Assembly (NCBI RefSeq): GCF_041296385.1
Contig: NW_027184085.1
Span: forward strand, 11,837,301 to 11,901,300
Source: Aphelocoma coerulescens
Lineage: Eukaryota > Chordata > Aves > Passeriformes > Corvidae
Direction of reading: 5' to 3'
DNA: 64,000 nt
Under the pieces are notes generated by a model. That model had not been told where the DNA came from and did no database searches. It saw only the letters and a list, made by a program, of their open reading frames with translations. The position numbers and the translations under genes are program-made. Shown here in pieces: positions 52,701 through 60,672 of the stretch (its first letter is position 1; each line of letters opens with the position of its first letter).

Positions 52701-55700
52701 TCAGAAAATGGTTCTGATCTTAATCTGAAGCTGCAAGAAACTCAAAACAGGTATGGGGAAGCTGTGAAAGAGGTTCTGAATATACAAAGGCAAAAGAAGC
52801 CAGGTCTTGTTTCCCCTGAAAGTGAAGAAACCAGTTCTGATCTGAGTATGTTGAAGGTTACATGTGGAGAAGTTGAAGCACTCAAGGAAGAATTGAAGAA
52901 AGCATTGGAGGAAAGTGAAAGACAAAAAGAAAAAGTGAGAGAGCTACAGAAAAAGTTTGAAGACAGAGAGCAGAATGTGGCAAGCAAATTGTCTGTGGAA
53001 GAGTGTGAGGAAATGAAGAATTCATATTGTTCAGTTATTGAAAACATTAATCAAGAAAAAGCATTGCTGATTGAGAGGTACAAGGAAGGGCAAGAAGAAA
53101 TTAAAAGGCTACGGGACAAGCTGACAAATCAGATGCATTTGGAATCTAGTGCTGAAGCTGGAGAAAGGAAAGATATGATGTACAGAACAATAGATGAGCT
53201 CAACAAGCAGCTTAGTGAATTGTCTCAGTTGTACAAAGAAGCACAGACAGAGCTTGAAGACTACAGGAAGAAAAAAACTCTAGATGATATAGCTTCGGAC
53301 TACATTCCTAGAGAAGAACATGAGAAACTGATGGAAATAACAAATTCTTTGAAATACAAAGCAGAAAATGAGTTATCAGAAATAAAATCCCAGTACACAA
53401 AAGTATTAGATGAAGCAGAAGAACTCAAGCAACTGCTAGACACTCAGAAACAAAACTCTTTGCCAATTACTGAGCACCGTCAGGTAATCAATGCACTCAG
53501 AAATACTATAAAGGAGATGGAAGAAGAAATAAATGAGCTGAAACGACTGCTTAGCAACAAGGAAAGTGAATTAAGAAACTTGGAAAAGGCGTTACTGGAA
53601 GAAAAAGCTGCAATTAATGAAGCAATGGTACCCAAGGCCACGTATGAAAAGCTCCAGTCCTCCCTAGAGGGTGAAGTTAGTGCTTTGTCATCCAAACTGA
53701 AGGATGTAATCCGAGAGAAGGAAAATATATCTTTAGATGCCATGAAACTGAGAAATGAAATTTTGCACTTGAAAGAAGCAAAGGAAGGTATGCATAATCT
53801 GCTTGAAGCAAAGGAACGGGAGGTGACTGATCTTCAGCACAAGTACCATCAAGTTCAAGAAGCTCTTATTGAAATGAAAAACTCATCAAAACTAGAAGAA
53901 GATAAAGACAAAAAGGTCAGTGACTCACTACAGTGGAGGGGTAGTGTGAGTTCAGAGTGCAAAGTGTGTTGGCTGGCGCACGAGTGACCTAATAGACAAT
54001 GTTGATTCAAGTAACTTCTGAGTGCATTTGCCCTTCTGAAAATGCAGGTATTGAAGTCAGAGAAGTTTTCAGTATGTTTGGCTTTGCAGTTGGTTTCCCT
54101 CCCTGTGGAGATACATGATCTTTCAATTTACCTCTTTTAGATTCTGTTTAGGTTGGGTTCACACTGTTCAGGCAGCTGAAGTCAAAGAAGTGAGATTTAC
54201 AGCAGGAAGAGATTGCAGAGGGGACAAGAAAATGAAATATCAGGAAGGAGCAAAAATTCACTGCTGTGATATTACTACATTATCTCAACCGTAGCATGAT
54301 TTGACTGATTTTCCCGTGCAGCTACCATATCTGTCTCTACAAATCTCGTTATAGAGAGCTATGCATTTTGGTAGCTGGGAATAGTGGCCTGTGTTTGGTT
54401 CAGCAACACAATTTGTAAAGTTGGTAGATGCAGCCCTTCTTGTTAAATATTTCTGCTGTTCAGAACAAGGAGTGCAGTTTGAATAGACTGGACTAGGATG
54501 GGAAAGAGAGAAGCACTGTAACTCCTTGCTTACATGACATCTGTTTGTCCATAGAGTTTATTTACAATTTGGTTTTCCCCACTTCTTAAATTTAAGTCAC
54601 AAATAACTCAAAGGTAAGACACACAGGAATATAGTATGCATTGCATGTTTTAATGAAAACCTGGGTTTTTTTGCCTCCCTAGATCAATGAAATGTCCAAG
54701 GAAATCAGCAAATTAAAAGAAGCATTGAATAGCCTTTCTCAGCTCTCCTACTCAACCAGTGCCCCTAAAAGACAAAGCCAGCAGCTGGAGGTGTTACAGC
54801 AACAAGTGAAGCAGTTGCAAAACCAACTGACTGTAAGTGTGATAATTTGTAAACTTAACATTAGTCCCAGTTCTCCAAAGAAACACGTGCTATTCTTCAA
54901 TCTGCCTTATTTAGAACAGAGTACTGTCAGTGAGTACATGGAAAAGAATTTTCATTGAAAATGTCAATAATTTCTGTTTCTCTGAAACATGTAGGAATTT
55001 GCTAGTCATGAAGAGCACTTTAGAAAGAGCCTAACTAAAGAAAGCTGGATTTCCACATACTTTTCTCAGACCAATGGAGAAACTGATTTCTTACAGTAGA
55101 ATGGAGTGACCAAACCTGCTGCTCAGACCTTAGTTTGTGGAAAAGTATGATTGGTGTGCAGGGGATTTTCAAGAACATTCATCAGCTGAAGCCATTTTGG
55201 GTTTTTAAGCTTTTTGAAAGAAAGCATGAGGTTTCAAGTCAAGCAAATGCATCTGTTCACATGGAGCATAGTTTATTCTCTGAAATTCTGAATGCCTTAC
55301 AGACTTGTTTTTTAATTGTACTGTTCATGCATGAAAGTTCCAGTCTTCCAAGCTGGGTTAAGCCATAATTGATATTTCCTAGAGCTTGCCTGCCCAAAGG
55401 AGCACTTTAATTCACTGTTGAGGATGAAAAGAAAGTATTGTCCACCGGAGGCCTTTGTTGAGGGCTCCAGAGTGCCTCTGAAAGGAGAATTCCCAGACTG
55501 ACATGCTTAGTGGCATCTGCTTCCTACCTTTCCCAGCAGAAGGAAAGAGGGCTCAGTATGCCAGAAAAGTTGTCTTGCAGCTGAGAGAAATAGCAGGCAG
55601 AGCATCCTGTCAGTGTGAAGGCCTAGACCTTCTTATTCCAGTCCTTCACGTCTGAAAGGATCCTTCATCTCCCACTGATTAAGGACCAGCGAAGTAGTGG

Positions 55701-56714
55701 AAAGTGCAAAGGTGTGCAGCACATTAGGAAAGCAGGTAGAATTTAAAACAGGATAGAAACACTCTTTCCTTCTTCTAGGTTAGCTTTCATAACAGCTTCA
55801 TGTTTCTTTGGAAAGATGGCTTCTGAGTTGTGGCAGTCTGTGATGATTGAAAAGGAGGTTGGATTTCATTAAGTCGTCAGGGTCTTACAGGGTAAGACCT
55901 GTGTAAGCACCTCCTCTCCCCTGGGAAGGCATCAGCTCTGGCAGAGGGGTCACTGCCTTCAGGGAAGAGCTGAGTTGCAGCTGAGAGTTATTTGTCAGAG
56001 TATTGTTGGCTTTCCTCAATTCTGGTTGCTGATAAGCTTGGAAATAGAGTAGGTGCTTGTTCCACACCTTTGCAGCTCAGCACTTCTTAAAACTGGTGAT
56101 CGCACCAGCTCTTTTTACTGGGGTAGGTAGAACTACAGCATTTTCCTGGACATGCTTCCAAGCAAATTTAGAGTGCCTGGTGACACAACAGTGTCTGAGC
56201 TAGTTTTCAATGCATTACATAAGAATATGGTTTGTAATTTCCCCAGTCTGAATCTAGCTGGGGAGTTCTCAGTTCAATAGTTCTGAATGCTCTGTGCCTT
56301 TCTACTTAACTGTTTTCTAGGAAACAAAGAAACAACACCAGGAAATTGTCTCGGTTTACAGGATGCACCTTCTCTATGCTGTGCAGGTATGGTTTCATGT
56401 TGTCAGTCACTCAGTATTTTAACTGAAGATATTTCTTCTGCAGATTGAGTAAGAATTTTGCATGTTTTAACTAAGACATCCCTCCTGCAAAGTATGACAG
56501 TTCAAGAACAAATTTAACACTGCTTCCACTTGGGAAATTGGTCTAATTACTGTACATGAAAAATAGTTTGTCAATATTCTTAAAGACTAGAGTTGCATGA
56601 ATTAAATCATCTTTTTTTCTCTCACCCTTTGTCTAGGGTCAAATGGATGAAGATGTCCAGAAAGTGCTTAAACAAATTTTATCAATGTGTAAAAGCCAGT
56701 CACAAAAAAAGTGA
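19608..56714 (+). CDS. RAI14: RAI14 (ankycorbin/NORPEG), 16 coding exons; N-terminal exon missing
   Basis: The family protein is an actin-associated cortical protein with N-terminal ankyrin repeats and a long coiled coil. Coding exons are 19608-19738, 38986-39074, 40846-40910, 44007-44064, 44263-44333, 45734-45840, 48040-48218, 48870-48898, 49852-49938, 50621-50707, 51397-51457, 51776-51894, 52404-53915, 54683-54832, 56321-56386 and 56637-56714. All introns are GT-AG with compatible phases. Together they give 2889 nt: 962 codons plus stop, against about 980 residues in human RAI14, so only the first dozen residues are absent. Seven ankyrin repeats lie at joined residues about 6-228, then a PKKRK basic motif followed by four prolines near 258-266, then coiled coil at about 340-935. 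The start, [17 protein letters not shown], and the end, [12 protein letters not shown], are hallmark RAI14 segments. The related protein UACA is excluded by these. No frameshift or internal stop is seen, so the gene looks intact. Confidence 0.95.
20484..20537. repeat. Two-copy 30-bp tandem repeat
   Basis: A 24-nt core beginning ggaagggcagca occurs at 20484 and again at 20514, with one C/T difference and a 6-nt spacer. Confidence 0.8.
21892..22261 (-). mobile_element. CR1 LINE, 3' end, antisense to RAI14
   Basis: It begins with tcatagaatcacagaatgg, the reverse complement of the CR1 3' terminus with its short ATTCTATGA repeats. The phrases that follow are typical of the antisense CR1 3' UTR: cttgggttggaagagacct, ctgggcaacctcttccagtg, taaagaatttcttcctgct. 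Its match stops near 22261, where a piece in the opposite orientation begins. Confidence 0.9.
22262..22486 (+). mobile_element. CR1 LINE reverse-transcriptase fragment in sense orientation
   Basis: Plus-strand reading resembles the conserved CR1 RT block: gccaacatggcttcaataag, cctgacaaatttgatggcct, tctgcaaagcacttgacact, then ggagagacatggatttacag. It contains stops and is dead. It sits between two antisense CR1 pieces in an inverted arrangement. Confidence 0.85.
22487..22780 (-). mobile_element. CR1 LINE, 3' region, antisense
   Basis: Antisense CR1 3' phrases resume: ggggtctcatgagggcaaag, acccccaagtccttcttggc, gcagggctgctctcagtcca, cttggccttgttgaacctcg. This is the next part of the antisense element after 21892-22261, with about 200 nt of expected sequence missing between them. 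Confidence 0.88.
24691..26945 (-). mobile_element. 5'-truncated CR1 LINE with endonuclease and RT remnants, antisense
   Basis: The 3' terminus is at 24691 (acatagaatgatagaat) and the element reads on the minus strand back to about 26945. From its 3' end come the UTR (24691-25480), the RT region (about 25490-26580) and the end of the endonuclease domain (about 26590-26930, with [13 protein letters not shown]). The RT motif FADD lies near 25520 in the fragment [14 protein letters not shown], where CR1 elements normally have FADD. Earlier RT text includes [17 protein letters not shown]. Frames are broken between segments, so the element cannot be active. It is the longest CR1 copy in the window. 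Its 5' break abuts the ERV fragment that starts near 26946. Confidence 0.93.
26946..28213 (+). pseudogene. ERV pol fragment (RT to RNase H), ERV-L-like, decayed
   Basis: Plus-strand frames read a retroviral [45 protein letters not shown] and the catalytic motif YIDDIIVWG near 27275. RT connection/RNase H-like text follows ([27 protein letters not shown]), and then [14 protein letters not shown] near 28130. At least one frameshift (near 27065) and a 12-nt deletion after LTVD relative to the copy at 62826 disable it. No LTR, gag or env is next to it. It stops at a run of 14 A (28200-28213). RT style (FTWRGVQ, LPQGW.HSPTICHGL) suggests an ERV-L/class III-like lineage. That assignment is by recognition, not by alignment. 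Confidence 0.88.
28200..28213 (+). repeat. Poly(A) run, 14 nt, at the end of the ERV fragment
   Basis: Fourteen A residues follow the last recognisable pol codons directly. It may be a retrotransposition A-tail or simple slippage. Confidence 0.85.
33530..33548. repeat. (AT)n microsatellite followed by poly(T)
   Basis: About nine AT units run straight into a run of ten or more Ts. Confidence 0.9.
35791..35829. repeat. A-rich (AAAC)n simple repeat
   Basis: A poly(A) run followed by AAAC units, typical of low-complexity slippage sequence. Confidence 0.8.
38051..38090. repeat. 10-bp period minisatellite, four copies
   Basis: Four units related to AATCTAACTA / AATCTGACTA lie in direct tandem, with a slight 20-bp alternation. 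Confidence 0.8.
38263..38805 (-). mobile_element. CR1 LINE 3' end, antisense
   Basis: It starts with tcatagagtcgtggcattg and continues with gatcactgagtccaaccagt, ctgggcagccttttccagtg, aatttttcctcatgtccaat, tttctccagactaaacatcc and ctcattgcccttctctggac. These are all standard antisense CR1 3' sequence. It ends near 38805, about 180 bp before the ankyrin repeat 2 exon, so it lies close to splice signals without touching them. Confidence 0.92.
38986..39074 (+). CDS. RAI14: RAI14 coding exon: ankyrin repeat 2
   Basis: The acceptor is tcttccag and the donor gtatgc. The first base completes the split alanine codon, then [16 protein letters not shown] follows, a canonical ankyrin helix-turn-helix, and then HGADVTAQD. 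It ends in phase 1. It lies 19.2 kb beyond the previous exon, across the repeat-rich intron. Confidence 0.94.
39075..40845 (+). other. RAI14: RAI14 intron, 1.8 kb
   Basis: AT-rich intron between the ankyrin repeat 2 and 3 exons. It has a poly(A) run near 39377-39389 and no recognised transposon or exon. Confidence 0.8.
40846..40910 (+). CDS. RAI14: RAI14 coding exon: ankyrin repeat 3
   Basis: The acceptor is tcgtttag and the donor gtaaaa. It encodes [16 protein letters not shown], followed by VKRLLQ. At 65 nt it is one of the small exons. The split glycine codon joins the previous exon correctly, and it ends in phase 0. Confidence 0.94.
41901..42012. other. CpG-rich patch inside an intron
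   Basis: Ten CpG dinucleotides occur in 112 nt, while the surrounding intron is CpG-poor. No homology is recognised. It could be a relic of a GC-rich transposon, a small regulatory element or an alternative promoter. Confidence 0.5.
42425..42785 (+). mobile_element. CR1 LINE 3' end, sense
   Basis: Plus-strand CR1 phrases: gtggagcagctgagggagct, agcctggagaaaaggaggct, accagaagggctgtcaagca, then agatttgatgatcttgatgg. The terminal ATTCTATG repeats are decayed (aaatgaatctaaatttctg). Confidence 0.88.
42984..43628 (+). mobile_element. CR1 LINE 3' region, sense
   Basis: Contains caaggccaggtgttggtgct, ctgcacctgggtcagcccag, ccagtccagagcagggttgt, cagcctggagaagagatggc, aagaaattctttgctgtgag and a final ctacagttccatgaaat. 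It is a longer sense CR1 tail about 200 bp after the previous one. The two overlap in CR1 consensus space, so they are separate insertions or a duplication. Confidence 0.92.
44007..44064 (+). CDS. RAI14: RAI14 coding exon: end of ankyrin repeat 3, start of repeat 4
   Basis: The acceptor is gtgcag and the donor gtaact. It encodes [19 protein letters not shown] and ends in phase 1. The usual threonine of the TALHYAA ankyrin signature is alanine here (KAALHYA), a mild substitution. A 198-nt intron follows, the shortest in the gene. Confidence 0.93.
44263..44333 (+). CDS. RAI14: RAI14 coding exon: ankyrin repeat 4
   Basis: The acceptor is cttttag and the donor gtatgt. It encodes [19 protein letters not shown], then IKDL, completing repeat 4 and starting repeat 5. 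It ends in phase 0 after the TTG codon. Confidence 0.94.
44334..45733 (+). other. RAI14: RAI14 intron, 1.4 kb, with an old CR1
   Basis: It holds the CR1-like fragment at 45005-45393. The rest is unrecognised, AT-rich sequence. Confidence 0.8.
45005..45393 (+). mobile_element. Old, diverged CR1-like 3' end, sense
   Basis: Diverged but recognisable order of CR1 tail phrases: aaggctgtaggagtatctta, accttgaaggttgtcaaacc, gctggacaatgagcaatgta, ttccaactgtgttattctct, ending ctttatgaaat. It is much more decayed than the other copies, which suggests an older subfamily. Confidence 0.65.
45734..45840 (+). CDS. RAI14: RAI14 coding exon: ankyrin repeat 5
   Basis: The acceptor is tttctag and the donor gtacag. 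It encodes [18 protein letters not shown], then [17 protein letters not shown]. The [14 protein letters not shown] segment is almost the same in human RAI14 and is diagnostic. It ends in phase 2. Confidence 0.95.
45841..48039 (+). other. RAI14: RAI14 intron, 2.2 kb
   Basis: No exon or transposon is recognised. It contains a short (CA)n tract at 46700-46714. Confidence 0.8.
46700..46714. repeat. (CA)n microsatellite, short
   Basis: About seven CA units. Confidence 0.8.
48040..48218 (+). CDS. RAI14: RAI14 coding exon: ankyrin repeats 6 and 7
   Basis: The acceptor is cttgttcag and the donor gtatgt. It encodes [19 protein letters not shown], then [10 protein letters not shown], then the degenerate last repeat ending [14 protein letters not shown]. 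This closes the ankyrin domain, and the exon ends in phase 1. Confidence 0.95.
48219..48869 (+). other. RAI14: RAI14 intron, 0.65 kb, before the microexon
   Basis: Unrecognised sequence ending in a strong pyrimidine tract that defines the 29-nt exon. Confidence 0.8.
48870..48898 (+). CDS. RAI14: RAI14 29-nt microexon (linker)
   Basis: The acceptor sits behind a strong pyrimidine tract (ctttttttctgctccacag) and the donor is gtattt. It encodes only AKSPTKAKQ after the split aspartate codon, matching the KTPTKPKQ linker of mammalian RAI14. Entry is phase 1 and exit phase 0, so skipping it would shift the frame. Confidence 0.88.
48899..49851 (+). other. RAI14: RAI14 intron, 0.95 kb
   Basis: Contains a (TTTA)n tract at 49759-49780 close to the next acceptor. 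Otherwise unrecognised. Confidence 0.8.
49759..49780. repeat. (TTTA)n microsatellite
   Basis: About five TTTA units, 70 bp upstream of the acceptor at 49851. Confidence 0.85.
49852..49938 (+). CDS. RAI14: RAI14 coding exon: basic and proline-rich linker
   Basis: The acceptor is aactttcag and the donor gtaaag. It has 29 codons in phase 0 on both sides. It encodes [20 protein letters not shown], then [14 protein letters not shown] (49894-49908) resembles a nuclear localisation signal and is followed by four prolines, a candidate SH3/profilin-type ligand. As a symmetrical exon it could be skipped without breaking the frame. Confidence 0.93.
50508..50547. repeat. Imperfect (TA)n/(TG)n microsatellite
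   Basis: Alternating TA with TG interruptions, then about nine pure TA units. Confidence 0.85.
50621..50707 (+). CDS. RAI14: RAI14 coding exon: Ser/Thr-rich linker
   Basis: The acceptor is tttctttacag and the donor gtatca. Another symmetrical 29-codon exon, it encodes [20 protein letters not shown], then AFFADQVSK. It is rich in Ser/Thr-Pro sites and corresponds to the SSPRSITSTP stretch of mammalian RAI14. It is the least conserved part of the protein. Confidence 0.9.
51397..51457 (+). CDS. RAI14: RAI14 coding exon with tandem acceptor; [11 protein letters not shown]
   Basis: The sequence cttagcag offers two acceptors three bases apart, so the exon may start at 51397 (QEEFSSL...) or 51400 (EEFSSL...). 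The donor is gtatgc at 51458. It encodes KDRLSDSTT, which is strongly conserved in RAI14. Both starts keep the frame, and the exon ends in phase 1. Confidence 0.9.
51458..52403 (+). other. RAI14: Two short RAI14 introns (51458-51775 and 51895-52403)
   Basis: 318-nt and 509-nt introns around the first coiled-coil exon. No element is recognised in either. Confidence 0.8.
51776..51894 (+). CDS. RAI14: RAI14 coding exon: start of coiled coil
   Basis: The acceptor is ttttctccaaag and the donor is the weak gtggtg. It encodes [20 protein letters not shown], then [19 protein letters not shown]. The second part has heptad spacing of hydrophobic residues and begins the coiled coil. It ends in phase 0. 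Confidence 0.94.
52404..53915 (+). CDS. RAI14: RAI14 large coiled-coil exon (504 codons)
   Basis: The acceptor is tttggacag and the donor gtcagt. One uninterrupted frame of 504 codons makes up over half the protein. It is rich in Glu, Lys, Leu and Gln with heptad periodicity throughout. Diagnostic segments include [56 protein letters not shown] and KLEEDKDKK. The open frame continues 72 nt past the donor into intron, and the KVSDSLQW tail there is not coding. Confidence 0.97.
53916..56320 (+). other. RAI14: Two RAI14 introns (53916-54682 and 54833-56320)
   Basis: 767-nt and 1488-nt introns flank the 150-nt coiled-coil exon. No transposon or extra exon is recognised. Confidence 0.8.
54683..54832 (+). 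CDS. RAI14: RAI14 coding exon: C-terminal coiled coil
   Basis: The acceptor is gcctccctag and the donor gtaagt. It has 50 codons in phase 0 on both sides, encoding [20 protein letters not shown], then [14 protein letters not shown], then [16 protein letters not shown]. It is nearly the same as mammalian RAI14. Confidence 0.96.
56321..56386 (+). CDS. RAI14: RAI14 penultimate coding exon
   Basis: The acceptor is ctgttttctag and the donor gtatgg. Its 22 codons encode [20 protein letters not shown], then VQ, matching the conserved [14 protein letters not shown] block of the family. It is phase 0 on both sides. Confidence 0.96.
56637..56714 (+). CDS. RAI14: RAI14 terminal coding exon and stop
   Basis: The acceptor is cctttgtctag. 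Twenty-five codons encode [20 protein letters not shown], then QSQKK, followed by TGA at 56712-56714. This C-terminus is strongly conserved in RAI14. The exon continues directly into the 3' UTR. Confidence 0.96.
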   Translation, partial: GQMDEDVQKVLKQILSMCKSQSQKK

Positions 56715-57966
56715 ACAAAAGAGCCAAGGAAAACTCCCTATTTTTATTAATCCTGTTATGGTTGTTTATCTAGATTTGCCTTAACATAAGATTTTAAATT
56801 GGCAATTTGCTGCTTTTGTGTTATTGTGCTCTTTGTGAGGGGGATATATTTGTCTGTCTGTACCACTTCCATGTGCACTTCCATGTGCAGTAGCTAAACA
56901 CATGCCTGCTTTTCATACCCAAAATGCAAGTTTGTTCTTCAGACTTTTTACATAGGCCACTCCATGTCGTGTTTACCCTGTGAGTACTTTTCCAGCTTCC
57001 TCCAACAGCAGCAGGTTAACCTGGAGGAAAGCACTGGTGTTGCCTGGGTAAAGGTGAAATTCTCTGTGAGGTTTTCTGTACTGATTATAAGCTGCATCTC
57101 GTTACTGAGTACGTTTGATGCTGTAGTACTCAGATTGCTGATATTTTGCCATATGCAGTCTTTGGCAGAGCAGAAGTGAGCCTTGCAGCAGCAAGCAGGA
57201 CTACATATATATGCTAAGCTGGAACGTCAAACAGCTACACTTCCTAGTGTAATATTATTTAAGATGAATACACTAAAACGTAGCTGCCCCAATTCAGCCA
57301 ATGCACTGAGTACACAAAAACCATACCATACTTCCTAGTTTCCTTAACTACCTGGTAGTGGAATGAAACTATTTCAAAAGGTAAAAGCATTAGTTTATTG
57401 AAGTTGCAGACCTGTCTCTATAAACAGCCCTTTATGATAGGTTTAGCTGTCTATGCAAGTGTTGGCCATGAAGCTCAGGAACAAAACCAGGACATATACT
57501 TTAGACAAGGGATTCTAGTGAACACAGGATGTTTACAGTGAATGTCAATGCCTCATACTTCCTAACCTCACTTTTGTAAAGATCTTCTCTTCAGTATATT
57601 TTTACTGGCCCTCTAATGAACTTTTTTGTAACTAAACCATTTTTTCTACATAATATTTGCATTAAGCTTATTAACAAATATTTTTAGGTAATTGTGTCTT
57701 AGGGAGTTTCTTTTTATACCCCCAAGTATTCAGTAATAGTGAAGCATAGTGAAGTGTTTTCAGTTTGTAAGAGATTTGTATGGAATAATAGACCTGTCTG
57801 TCAGTGTGGTCCAGAGCAGTGAAGTGTAAAATTCAGCCTGCTGTTTGAAAAAAATTTAGAAATGATAGGTAGAAAACAGCAGGAGGTGTCAAAAAGTTCT
57901 GTATGTTGTTTCTAGAGGCTAGGAGCATCAGTAAAGCCTTTATCAGCACTTCTACATTTAAAGTCA

Positions 57967-57972
57967 AATAAA
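57967..57972 (+). terminator. Possible proximal poly(A) signal (AATAAA)
   Basis: A canonical AATAAA hexamer lies 1.25 kb into the 3' UTR. The sequence after it has no strong T/GT-rich element, so it is weaker than the one at 58624. Confidence 0.35.
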
Positions 57973-58623
57973 AATGCCTGATGTGGGATAGAATGAAACT
58001 ATGGAAAAATGTTTTAAGCACACACTGCACTTGAGGGTACAACCATTTTAACAAGCTTGCGGCTTCAATATGGTATTGTGTTCTTTTTATTCTATGGGGA
58101 TATGTCTCTATTAATAGAGAAATCTTTCAGAGCTATATAATCTATGAAGTTTATATAGAGTCATAATATGACAAGAGTCAGCAGTGCCTCAGGCTGACTG
58201 GACTCATAGTGCACTTATATCAGATAATTCCTAACTCTGGCAAAACTAAATGGATTTTAAAAACAAGAGGAAAGAAAACACCTTTGCATCAGTTAGACCT
58301 TGGTGTTACTTTTCTTAAGCGGTTTAACTAATGCCGTCTAATTTTGAACAGTATTTTGTAGTTAGACAGCTTTGAAAATGCTCCAAAGAAATGTGAAAAA
58401 AATTTTGCTGCATCACTTCAGAAAGAACAAGATTTTAAGCATGCTAATGCTGCAAGTATAAAACTTGATGAACCATTTTGTAGGTTGCCTGATGGATTTA
58501 GTCTTCTACTTTGGTTTGGTTTGTATATTTATTACAATTATCTTTGTGGAATATTGGAAATTATATACTACAGCATAACAAGTTTCTTTATATGTAATTT
58601 ACAAGAAGTTTCCTTATGCAGCA

Positions 58624-58629
58624 AATAAA
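58624..58629 (+). terminator. Likely distal poly(A) signal (AATAAA)
   Basis: AATAAA is followed within about 15 nt by a run of ten Ts and further T/GT-rich sequence, a classic cleavage context. It is the best candidate for the RAI14 transcript end. Confidence 0.65.
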
Positions 58630-58645
58630 CTATTTCCAATTTTTT

Positions 58646-60099
58646 TTTTCATTTTTGTCTTCATTTACTTTTTGTATTGAGGGAGATCTCACTACACTGT
58701 TCTAATGTAGTACAGATGTGTTCTATATTGTCTGTTTACATAGATACCACCAGAACTGGGTTTTCCTCCTTGAAGTTGCAACTTCATTATTAACTATCTT
58801 GAGCTGTTGTATGGAATAAATCCAGTCCAAACCCCACGCAGTGAGTTTTGCAGATGATGCCTTCTGTCTCACTGATAAGTTTGGCACCACTTCTCACGTG
58901 GACATCCTGCTCTAGAGGTAATACAGGTTTCCCATTTGCTGCTGGATTTATTCTAGCTAAGTTTAAAATATTTTAGAGCTGTAGTACAGATCAGTGATGT
59001 CCCACAATTGTTCAAAATTGTGGTTCTCTGTCATTTAGCACTTCACACACAGAACTACAGTGGGAACATATGGAAGGGTATATGCATATGAATATATGGA
59101 TATGTCTGCTTTTTCAACTGAGTTACACAGTCAGCCCCATTGCCTTTTATCCTCTCTTCTCAGTTTTATTGGAGAAACTGTTTTGTCAGTAACTGATTTG
59201 CTAGTATCTTCTTGCTTGAAGGAATTGCACCTCTTCTGATTACATCCCAGGGCTCTTTAGCCTCTTGTAGCAAATTTCTGTAAGCTAGCCAGCACCAGGT
59301 TTCCTTTGAAGATGGACAAACTGACATGCAGAATCTGGGCCTGTGGGGTACATCTGCCTAAGCTGCTACTCTGAAACCTCCAGACCTGTCTCTGGCCTCC
59401 TGCATGGTCAGTCAAGACAGCATGGGCAGCATTTTTATAGTGAATTCCTTTCCCTCTCCCCACTCAATGTTTGAGTACTGGAACTGAGCTCTTGTCAAAC
59501 TTGCTTACTGCTGTTTACACACAACAGAGATAATTTGGTCAGAGAACTTGAGCACACTGGCTCTTTTCACCCACCCTGTGCCCTGTTACAGTAAGGAATA
59601 ATGACAAAGGATGGTAGCAGGCTTCAAGTGGAATTTGGGAGGAGACAACATCCTAGATCTGCATTAAGATTACCTTTTCTTTATCATCATTTTTTTTCTT
59701 TTTTGTCCCCTCTCTTGCTGTGTAAACTAAGGGCAAGTTCCTGTAAGCAGGGGTTACCCTGGTTATTTATCATCTGGCTCTCACAGCGCCCTTCTTTTGC
59801 CAACCTGAGTCAACATGAGAAGATGGTGGAGGGTGAAAACCCACCCTGAAGATTTCAGCAGCAATCAGAGAAGAACTTTTTGCAGTGTGCCATCTCTTCT
59901 TGATGGACAGATCCTTTGGCTGCAGCAGCACATAGGGGCAGATAGCCAACACCTGAGCTCAGGGGCCGTTATCCTCTGAGATGAGTCGAGGTTCCTGGGC
60001 ATGTTGCACACTAAATGTCCTGCTGGAGCCCCGTGGGTAGAGGCACAGGTAGGGAGCCAATCTTCCCCCATGCTGGCTGAGCAGGTGTCCTCAGCTGAT
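58646..60099. other. Intergenic DNA downstream of RAI14
   Basis: No gene is recognised. The last few hundred bases (from about 59580) become more GC-rich and may already belong to the U3 of the retroviral LTR that ends at 60648. A TGTTACAG at 59584 is one candidate LTR start. Confidence 0.5.
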
Positions 60100-60648
60100 G
60101 TTATGAAGCCACTTTATTTTTTATTTTTTATTCCTTAACCGCCCGCTCAGTGCCCAAGGACGCTGTGCCTTTAGGATGGACCCGGGGCTGGAGCCAGGAG
60201 CCGAGGGGGCGTTGAACGGTTCGGCCCAAGGGCTCCAGGGGCTCTGCAGGGCTCAGGAGGGAGTGCGCCGGGAGCACTGTGCTGCTTTTTGGTTTCCTTT
60301 GTGTTCCAGCTAGCTGGGAAAAGGTTCTGTTGGGTTTTTTCTTGTTCTTTTTTCCCTTTCCTTCCCCTTCCCTCACTGCCTCCCTTCCCTCCTCGCCAGT
60401 CCAGGGAGCCTGTGAGGGGGCCCCGGCTGGTCTGAGCCCATGTGTCTGTTCCCTCTCTGGGCATTTGTTGTATTTTGAGGGGTTTTTTAATCCTGTTCTA
60501 CCCTCTTTTGTTTGTGTGTTAATAAACACTTTGGTTTCTTTTTCCCACTTTCATTCCTTGTGACCCATTTGTCTCACTGATGGAAGAAAAGGGGAGGAAC
60601 ACTCATTCTGGAGTGTTTCCTCCTGAAGCGGTCTCAAAAACCGAAACA
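60100..60648 (+). mobile_element. 5' LTR of a decayed endogenous retrovirus (5' boundary uncertain)
   Basis: The 3' boundary is well placed: it ends ...ccgaaaca at 60648, six bases before a tRNA primer-binding site. Inside are a GC-rich segment, a CT-rich stretch (60340-60400) and a poly(A) signal aataaa at 60521, followed by GT/T-rich sequence as expected for R/U5. The start is not resolved; TGTTATGA at 60098 and TGTTACAG at 59584 are candidates. No 3' LTR is seen in the window. Confidence 0.65.
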
Positions 60649-60654
60649 TAAATT

Positions 60655-60672
60655 TGGCGCCCAACTTAAGGG
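60655..60672 (+). other. Retroviral primer-binding site, tRNA-Lys type
   Basis: TGGCGCCCAAC matches the first 11 bases of the site complementary to tRNA-Lys(1,2). The remaining seven bases (TTAAGGG) have diverged. It follows the LTR end after a six-base spacer. Confidence 0.75.

Larger units (their letters stand above)
56715..58645 (+). other. RAI14: RAI14 3' untranslated region (probable)
   Basis: AT-rich, non-coding sequence follows the stop codon with no recognisable transposon. It probably runs about 1.9 kb to the poly(A) signal AATAAA at 58624, which is followed by a T-rich stretch. The 3' end is inferred from signal sequence only. An earlier signal at 57967 could give a shorter transcript. 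Confidence 0.7.

Noticed and set aside
53916..53987. Extension of the large coiled-coil exon past 53915
   Set aside because: The donor gtcagt follows KLEEDKDKK, and the next exon (INEMSKE) continues the family sequence exactly.
19608..56714. UACA as an alternative identity for the ankyrin/coiled-coil gene
   Set aside because: Exon text such as [24 protein letters not shown] and [10 protein letters not shown], and the total of about 970 residues, fit RAI14. UACA is considerably longer.
60128..60563. Open frames of 94-133 codons in both directions
   Set aside because: They lie in the GC- and CT-rich LTR and have no coding signature.
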